This document shows, piece by piece, positions 38,403-43,490 of a stretch of DNA of 43,490 bases; position 1 is the first letter of the stretch, and each line of letters starts with the position of its first letter. The stretch comes from a bacterium. GTDB lineage: Bacteria; Chloroflexota; Dormibacteria; UBA8260; Bog-877. The notes beneath the pieces are model-generated. The model worked only from the letters and a program-made list of their open reading frames with translations, was not told the DNA's origin and did no database searches. Location: the NCBI GenBank assembly GCA_021791455.1, contig JAJYWM010000252.1, positions 1-43,490 on the forward strand. Direction: 5' to 3'. A program made the translations under genes and the position numbers.

Positions 38403-40982
38403 ATGCCCGAGTACCGGTTAACTGTCAACGGGCAGGAGCTGACGGTCGTCGGCGACGGCTTCGAATCCCTGTTGGGGGTCATCCGCGGAAAACTCCATCT
38501 GCTCGGCACCAAATACGGTTGCGGCGAGGGGGAGTGCGGTGCATGCACGGTCCTTCTGGGAGACGCCCCGACCCTGTCCTGCCAGCTCGCCCTGGAAGCC
38601 GTAGGGGATCGCCCGGTGACCACCATTGAGGGCATAGCCGCGTCAGGGGGCCTCCATCCGGTGCAGGCTGCATTCCTCGAGGAGGCGGCGCTCCAGTGCG
38701 GCTACTGCACTCCCGGCATGGTGATGGCTGCTGTGGGCCTGCTCCGCTCCACCCCGAGTCCCGATGACTCGGCGATACGCCGCGGACTCGCCGGGAACCT
38801 GTGTCGTTGCGGGGCGTACTCCAGGGTAGCCAGGGCCGTCCACCGCGCCGCCGAGGGAAGCTCAACCGAGCCCCCGTCGGCCGCCCCTATGGCACCGGCT
38901 CTGAGCGACTCCCCGAGCGGGCACCCCATCGACCTCACTCCGGTGCGAGACCGGCGGTACTTTGACTTCCTGGGGGACGGCTTGGTGGCGGTGCTTCCTC
39001 CCGGAGGGTCCCCCCACCCGGCCTTCGGCACCCCCGACGGCGGCGCCTTCCTGCACCTGGGTAGCACCGGGCGGGTGACCGCCTTCATAGGCAAAGTGGA
39101 TGGGGGCCAGGACAACCGCAGTGCCCTTACTCAAATGGTGGCGGAGGAGCTCAGGGTAGCGCCCGAGCAGGTCACTCTGGTCATGGGCGACACCGACATC
39201 TCCCCATTTGACGTTGGGACCTTCGGGAGCCGTTCCACGCCCGATGCAGGACTTCACCTCCGACTTGTGGGCGCAGCTGCCCGAGCCCGGTTGCTCGATC
39301 TCGCATCGCAGCGCCTGGAATGCCCCGTGGACCTCCTGACGGCCGCTTCCGGAGTTGTCGGTGCGCCGACCCTCGCACGCCGGATCGACTTCGCGGACTT
39401 GGTGGAGGGTCTGCACGAGATAGTGGAGGCCGACCCGGACCAAGCGCTGACGCCACCCACCCAATGGACGGTGGCCGGCCGCACCATCCCCCGGGTGACC
39501 TCTGCGGCGGCGGTGAGCGGGTCCAAGCGGTACCCCTCCGATGTGGAGTTGCCGGGGATGTGGGAGGGCGCGGTGCTGCCAACGCCGTTTTGGAGCGCGC
39601 ACCTGCTGTCGGCGGACACCTCTCAGGCTGAGGCGATGCCGGGGGTGTGCGTCCTCCGTGACCGAGACTTCCTGGGCGTTGCGGCCGAAAACAGGGCCAG
39701 CGTGGTGCGGGCGCTCGCATCCATTCGAGCAGAGTGGAGTCAGCCACCCCTGGTTTCCGACGAGACCCTCTACCGCCATCTCCGCGACCACCCGAAGTCA
39801 ATCGAAGGCTGGGGAGGAGCGGTGGATCAGAGCTGGGGCCCAGCGGAGAGCCCGCTGCCCACGTCCGCGCGCAGGCTCTCGGCGACGTACACGGTGCCCT
39901 ACCTTGCGCATGTGCCCATGGAGACCAGGGCTGCCGTCGCCACGTGGTCAGGAGCCACGGTCAGGGTTTGGACGGGGACCCAGCGACCGTTTGCGGTTCG
40001 GCAGGAGGTTGCCGACGCTCTTGAGATCGATGTCGAGCGGGTCGAGGTCGTCGTGCCCGACTTTGGCGGCGGCTTCGGAGGCAAGCACACCGGCGAGGCG
40101 GCGGTGGCCGCCGCCCGCCTGGCGCGCACCTGTGGACACCCGGTGCGGGTCCATTGGAGCCGGCGCGACGAGTTCACCCAAGCCTACCTGAGACCGGCGG
40201 CGGTCATCGATGTGCAGAGCGCGGTGGGACCCGACGGCCGCATCCTGCGCTGGGACTTCCTCGACATAAACGCTGGAGCGGTGGGGATCGGCTTCCCCTA
40301 CCGGGCGGAGGCTGGACGCCTTCGGTTCCAACCCGCCGACTCCCCGTTGCGGCAGGGCTCATATCGAGCCCTCGCGGCCACCGCCAACAACTTCGCTCGA
40401 GAGTCTCACGTTGACGAGCTGGCGGCGGCCGTGGGGGCGGACCCGCTCGACTTCAGGCTCCAGAACCTGAGCGACGCGCGCCTTCGCGAGCTGACGGTGC
40501 AGGTCGCCGACAGAGCGGGCTGGAGGACCCGGTCTCGCTTCAAGGGCCGAGGTATGGGGATGGCGGTCGGTCTCGAGAAGGATGGGCGGATCGCGACGGT
40601 CGTCGAGGTGGAGGTGCTCAACGGCCAGGTGCGGGTGCTACGGATAGTCACCGGCTACGAGTGTGGAGCGATAGTGAACCCAGGCAACCTGGCAAATCAG
40701 GTCGAGGGAGCGACCGTGATGGGTTTGGGACCCGCGCTCTTCGAGCAGGTCCACGTGCGGAACGGTGCCGTGGCCAACCCGTCCCTCCAGTCGTACCGGG
40801 TGCCCCGGTTCACCGACCTTCCCGCCATCGATGTGGTGCTGGTGAACCGCCCCGACATCGAGCCCGCGGGGGCGGGCGAAACCCCCATCATCGCGGTCGC
40901 TCCGGCCACGGCCAGTGCCATTTTCGACGCCATCGGAATCCGGCTTCGCGATCTTCCCCTCCGCCCGCCCACTGGCGGTTGA
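38403..40982 (+). CDS. Fused [2Fe-2S] / molybdopterin hydroxylase (isoquinoline 1-oxidoreductase IorA-IorB type)
   Basis: An 859-residue molybdenum hydroxylase of the xanthine dehydrogenase superfamily. Residues 1-150 are the small iron-sulfur subunit: plant-type cluster C40, C45, C48, C60 and the second cluster C99, C102, C134, C136. After a linker (about 155-175) comes an IorB-type molybdenum subunit: GKVDGGQDNRSALTQMVAEEL and GTFGSRSTPDAG first, then the hammerhead region (SGSKRYPSDVELPGMWEGAV), GGGFGGKHTGEAA, and GAGETPIIAVAPA with the likely catalytic Glu. The order is permuted relative to xanthine dehydrogenase. No FAD domain is present or encoded nearby. The substrate is an N-heterocycle or aldehyde by analogy. 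The start is fixed by AAGGAGGGG. Confidence 0.88.
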   Translation: MPEYRLTVNGQELTVVGDGFESLLGVIRGKLHLLGTKYGCGEGECGACTVLLGDAPTLSCQLALEAVGDRPVTTIEGIAASGGLHPVQAAFLEEAALQCGYCTPGMVMAAVGLLRSTPSPDDSAIRRGLAGNLCRCGAYSRVARAVHRAAEGSSTEPPSAAPMAPALSDSPSGHPIDLTPVRDRRYFDFLGDGLVAVLPPGGSPHPAFGTPDGGAFLHLGSTGRVTAFIGKVDGGQDNRSALTQMVAEELRVAPEQVTLVMGDTDISPFDVGTFGSRSTPDAGLHLRLVGAAARARLLDLASQRLECPVDLLTAASGVVGAPTLARRIDFADLVEGLHEIVEADPDQALTPPTQWTVAGRTIPRVTSAAAVSGSKRYPSDVELPGMWEGAVLPTPFWSAHLLSADTSQAEAMPGVCVLRDRDFLGVAAENRASVVRALASIRAEWSQPPLVSDETLYRHLRDHPKSIEGWGGAVDQSWGPAESPLPTSARRLSATYTVPYLAHVPMETRAAVATWSGATVRVWTGTQRPFAVRQEVADALEIDVERVEVVVPDFGGGFGGKHTGEAAVAAARLARTCGHPVRVHWSRRDEFTQAYLRPAAVIDVQSAVGPDGRILRWDFLDINAGAVGIGFPYRAEAGRLRFQPADSPLRQGSYRALAATANNFARESHVDELAAAVGADPLDFRLQNLSDARLRELTVQVADRAGWRTRSRFKGRGMGMAVGLEKDGRIATVVEVEVLNGQVRVLRIVTGYECGAIVNPGNLANQVEGATVMGLGPALFEQVHVRNGAVANPSLQSYRVPRFTDLPAIDVVLVNRPDIEPAGAGETPIIAVAPATASAIFDAIGIRLRDLPLRPPTGG

Positions 40983-41085
40983 GGGCAAGGTTCGTGACCG
41001 CCTGGTTGGCTGCCAGGAACCCTGGCTGGGGGATGGCAGGTCAGCCAGGGACCGTGGCGCTCCCGACCCCGCACTCCTCACACTG

Positions 41086-42519
41086 ATGGGCATGGAGCCC
41101 GCCATTCACTGGTTTCGGCGCGACCTCCGACTGATTGACAATCGAGCCGCTGCCCGGGCCGGTCAAGGCGGCCGCCCGGTGATCGGCCTGTTCGTCCTCG
41201 ATCCGGCCATCCTGGGAAACCTGAGAACGGGGCCGAGCAGAGTCGCCCATCTCCTCGGGGCGCTGGCTGCGCTCGACGCCAGCATCCGCCGCCTTGGCTC
41301 GAACCTCGTGGTCCGCAGCGGCAACCCGCTTGAGGTCGTGCCCGCCGTGGCGGAGGAAGTCGGCGCCAGCTTGGTCACTGCGGTCCGAAGCTTCGAGCCC
41401 TACTCTCGAGCGAGGGACGATGCCCTGTCCCAGCGACTTCAGGCGGACGGTCGGGAACTTTGGTTGTCGGCGGAACAGCTGCTGCTTGATCCGCTGCACC
41501 TTCCGCCACTTCGCACTTTCAGCGCCTGCCGGCGTCGGTTCCAGTCCGCCTTGGCCGAGGGCATACCCGGTCCGACACGACCACCGACATTCCTTCCGGT
41601 CCCAGCCCTGCCCAGAACCGAGCCTCTGACGGCGCAAGGCCGGGGCCCGTCGCCGGCTCCTGAAGGCAGCTCGCCGCCCGGAGAGCAGGCGGCTGGCCGC
41701 CGACTAGCGGCGTTCATCAGCTCAAGGCTTGAAAGGTACGCTGCGACGCGCGACGACATTGCGGGGGACGGCACGTCCAACCTCTCCACAGATCTGCACT
41801 TCGGCAGCCTGTCGGTACGAACTGCGCTCCGCGCCGCGCTGGAAGCTGCCCGGGATGCTCCTGAGCTCGCGGGAGGGGCAGATAGGTGGCTGGAACAGCT
41901 CGCCTGGCGGGACTTCTTTGGGGGTGCTCTCTGGCACTTTGCGAAGCTCACCACCCAGGAGCATCGGGCCGAGTTCCGCCACCTGGAATGGCGCGGGTCC
42001 GAGTATGCGCTTGAGGCTTGGCGGCAGGGTGCCACCGGATACCCGATCGTGGACGCGGCCATGCGCCAGCTGCGAGCTGACCACCTCATTCACAACCGCT
42101 GTCGCATGATCGTCGCCTCATTTCTGGTCAAGGACCTCCACCTCGACTGGCGCCACGGCGAAGCTCACTTCGCGCGGGAGCTACTGGATGCGGACCTGGC
42201 GAACAACAACGGAGGCTGGCAATGGATAGCTGGCACCGGGCTCGACGCTCAGCCGTACTTTCGTATCCTCAACCCAACCGTGCAGGGCGAGAGGTACGAT
42301 CCCAACGGGGCATACGTGCGCCGGTGGCTGCCGGAGCTGAGATACCTGCCGGATCGCTATGTCCACCGGCCCTGGGATGCCCCCTCGCCCCCTCGCGGAT
42401 ATCCTCGGCGGATCGTCGACCACGCTGCGGAACGCCTGGTGGCGCTGGAGCTTTACCGCGCCTGCAGCTCCCAGCGCAGCGACAGCTCGAGCCGCCCCTT
42501 AGAGGCAACCCCGGGCTGA
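41086..42519 (+). CDS. phr: Cryptochrome/photolyase family protein, probable CPD photolyase
   Basis: Repairs UV-induced pyrimidine dimers with blue light, using FAD. About 477 residues: an N-terminal alpha/beta antenna domain (AIHWFRRDLRLIDNRA), then the FAD-binding domain with STDLHFGSLSVR, QLAWRDFFGGAL, GYPIVDAAMRQL, NRCRMIVASFLVKDLHLDWR, DLANNNGGWQWIAGTG and FRILNPTVQGERYDPNG. Tryptophans at the electron-transfer positions (LEAWRQG, DWRHGE, GGWQW) are kept. Start: ATG at 41086 or 41092. The frame is open further upstream into the end of the molybdenum gene, but without conserved sequence. It begins 103 bp after that gene. Confidence 0.93.
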   Translation: MGMEPAIHWFRRDLRLIDNRAAARAGQGGRPVIGLFVLDPAILGNLRTGPSRVAHLLGALAALDASIRRLGSNLVVRSGNPLEVVPAVAEEVGASLVTAVRSFEPYSRARDDALSQRLQADGRELWLSAEQLLLDPLHLPPLRTFSACRRRFQSALAEGIPGPTRPPTFLPVPALPRTEPLTAQGRGPSPAPEGSSPPGEQAAGRRLAAFISSRLERYAATRDDIAGDGTSNLSTDLHFGSLSVRTALRAALEAARDAPELAGGADRWLEQLAWRDFFGGALWHFAKLTTQEHRAEFRHLEWRGSEYALEAWRQGATGYPIVDAAMRQLRADHLIHNRCRMIVASFLVKDLHLDWRHGEAHFARELLDADLANNNGGWQWIAGTGLDAQPYFRILNPTVQGERYDPNGAYVRRWLPELRYLPDRYVHRPWDAPSPPRGYPRRIVDHAAERLVALELYRACSSQRSDSSSRPLEATPG

Positions 42520-42773
42520 GCGCACTTCTGCAGGCGATCCCGTCCAGCAGGCCTCTCGACATAGCCCGGTGAAACCTGGCATCTCCTCGCGGGTGGCGCT
42601 GGAAAGCCGTCCGCGAGCCTCGGGCCAGCTCCACCCGCAAGCCCCTGTCCGGGGCACCAAGGGAAGGCGGGCGTCCTGTTGGGAGCGGTGGTTGTTGATT
42701 CCCAGCTGTGCCGCCCACAGAGCGCCATCCTGGTTACCCGATGGTGCGGCCCTGGGGCCCGAGAGGGCGTGGA
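42520..42773. other. Intergenic region between photolyase and GNAT genes
   Basis: 254 bp between two convergent genes. Open frames on both strands give low-complexity Arg/Pro/Gly translations without motifs. I see no clear terminator hairpin with a T run and no RNA gene. Confidence 0.5.
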
Positions 42774-43277
42774 TCAGCCGGGCTGTCCTGCCCGGCTGGC
42801 ATCGAGCCGTAGACATGCCCCCGCAGCCACCTCAAATCCCAACTTGCGGTACAGGTCCGCCGCGGCCGGTGAGGTGTGCAACTCCACCCTTGTAAACCCG
42901 ACCTCTGCGAGCCAGTCGATCAGGGCCTGCATGACGGCCTGCGCGTAACCCCGACGGCGGCACCGGGCGACGGTTCCAACCCATTGGATATAGCCGACGG
43001 CTCCCATGGGGTTGGTCGGAGAGGGCAACCGATGGTTGAGTGTGGCCGCGCCGCATGCTGCGAGGTGGTCAGGATCGTCGGGGTCGTCGACGACGAAAGC
43101 GTTCAAGTCCCGGCCCAACCGACCGGATAGCTCGGCAAGGGCCACCGACTTCCACGCCGTGTCCCGCCAAGGAAAACCGATCTCCGCGTACGTCAACTCC
43201 GCCAGCCTGACAAGCTCGGGGCCATCCGCCAGAGTGGCCGCTCGAGGCGAGCAAGGCCACACCCTCGCCTGGCTCAC
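42774..43277 (-). CDS. GNAT family N-acetyltransferase
   Basis: A 167-residue acetyltransferase of the Gcn5-related fold. Seen: PRAATLADGPELVRLAELTY at the N-terminus, FVVDDPDDPDHLAACGAATL, the acetyl-CoA pyrophosphate loop region VGTVARCRRRGYAQAVMQAL, and the C-terminal VELHTSPAAADLYRKLGFE. The substrate is unknown. The GTG at 43277 is chosen because AAGGAAGA lies about 7 nt upstream; the frame is open 29 codons further but with unrelated composition. It converges on the photolyase and is divergent from the gene fragment at the right edge. Confidence 0.85.
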   Translation of the reverse strand: MSQARVWPCSPRAATLADGPELVRLAELTYAEIGFPWRDTAWKSVALAELSGRLGRDLNAFVVDDPDDPDHLAACGAATLNHRLPSPTNPMGAVGYIQWVGTVARCRRRGYAQAVMQALIDWLAEVGFTRVELHTSPAAADLYRKLGFEVAAGACLRLDASRAGQPG

Positions 43278-43382
43278 AAATTCTTCCTTGGTCGAATCGG
43301 TTCGCAATCGCCGCGCATCTCCTGGACGAGGGTGGTGTCGATCAGATCTTACGTGGCCGCCCAAAGTTCGAGCCAGCGAGCG

Positions 43383-43490
43383 GTGGCGCCTGCTCGCGTC
43401 TTAACCAGACAGCAGGTGTCCCTGCTCAAGAACTACGGCCCGGAGCCGACGCTCTTCGAGAGCACCCGCCGACCCTCGGTTTCGGCCATC
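43383..43490 (+). CDS. Possible start of a gene cut by the right edge (weak GcvPB-like N-terminus)
   Basis: An open frame of 36 codons reaches the window end from a GTG at 43383, with a second GTG at 43416. The segment GPEPTLFESTRR faintly resembles the N-terminus of glycine dehydrogenase subunit 2, where a (T/L)(I/L)FExSRPGRR pattern is usual. That is too little to assign a function. No ribosome binding site is clear. It could also be an unrelated protein or non-coding. Confidence 0.3.
   Translation, partial: MAPARVLTRQQVSLLKNYGPEPTLFESTRRPSVSAI

Noticed and set aside
1..43490. CRISPR array, prophage, transposon or integron
   Set aside because: No regularly spaced repeats, no transposase, integrase or phage structural motifs, and no long terminal inverted repeats were found. 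The baseplate-J-like label of the bitopic protein is an annotation class, not evidence of phage.

Overview
The window is a GC-rich, densely packed bacterial chromosome segment, almost all of it housekeeping. No transposase, integrase, phage gene or CRISPR array is visible. The gene content fits a Gram-positive-like (Terrabacteria) lineage: scpA-scpB-rluB-cmk, efp-asp23-nusB-xseAB, recN-nadK, one bifunctional Rel, a SigB/SigF-type sigma factor with an RsbW-like partner, and heme O synthase, which implies aerobic respiration. A Chloroflexota/Dormibacterota-like organism is my best guess. That is inference from gene order and from the Patescibacteria/Chloroflexi-like bitopic envelope protein, not from a database search.

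Layout. (1) 1-2.6 kb: the 5' part of thrS (minus), a divergent tRNA-Val(GAC), about 650 bp without a recognisable gene, and two small convergent cysteine-motif proteins. (2) 2.6-19.65 kb: one long minus-strand run, read from high to low coordinates: efp, asp23, nusB, xseA, xseB, a DUF212/PAP2-like membrane protein, nadK, recN, scpA, scpB, rluB, cmk, dinG, a separate NAD-synthetase glutaminase, nadE, rsmI, tatD, rsmA, an MFS exporter and a small zinc-ribbon protein. Most junctions are 1-11 bp overlaps (ATGA, GTGA, TTGA), so translation is probably coupled. The genes cover translation, chromosome segregation and repair, NAD(P) synthesis, rRNA modification and nucleotide supply. (3) 19.9-21.3 kb: a plus-strand tandem HD-GYP-like protein. 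(4) 21.3-29.2 kb: a minus-strand group, alaS, an FtsA-like actin ATPase, a bitopic membrane protein, ruvX, mltG and a prepilin peptidase. It combines envelope/division functions with the familiar alaS-ruvX-mltG neighbourhood. (5) 29.2-36 kb: rsbW-like and sigma factor, then rel, hisS and aspS (minus). (6) 36-43.5 kb: ctaB (minus), then a more accessory plus-strand stretch with an MDR oxidoreductase, a fused [2Fe-2S]/molybdenum hydroxylase and a photolyase, then a GNAT acetyltransferase (minus) and the first codons of a possible gene at the right edge.

Points most worth a second look: the FtsA-like/bitopic membrane protein pair, which could be an uncharacterised cytoskeletal-envelope module; an EF-P with Arg at position 32; a ruvX with no canonical start inside a longer alternative open frame; a glutamine-dependent NAD synthetase split into two overlapping genes; a ThrRS without the TGS domain; and -10-like boxes placed only 7-9 nt before the start codons of thrS and rel, which suggests leaderless mRNAs.
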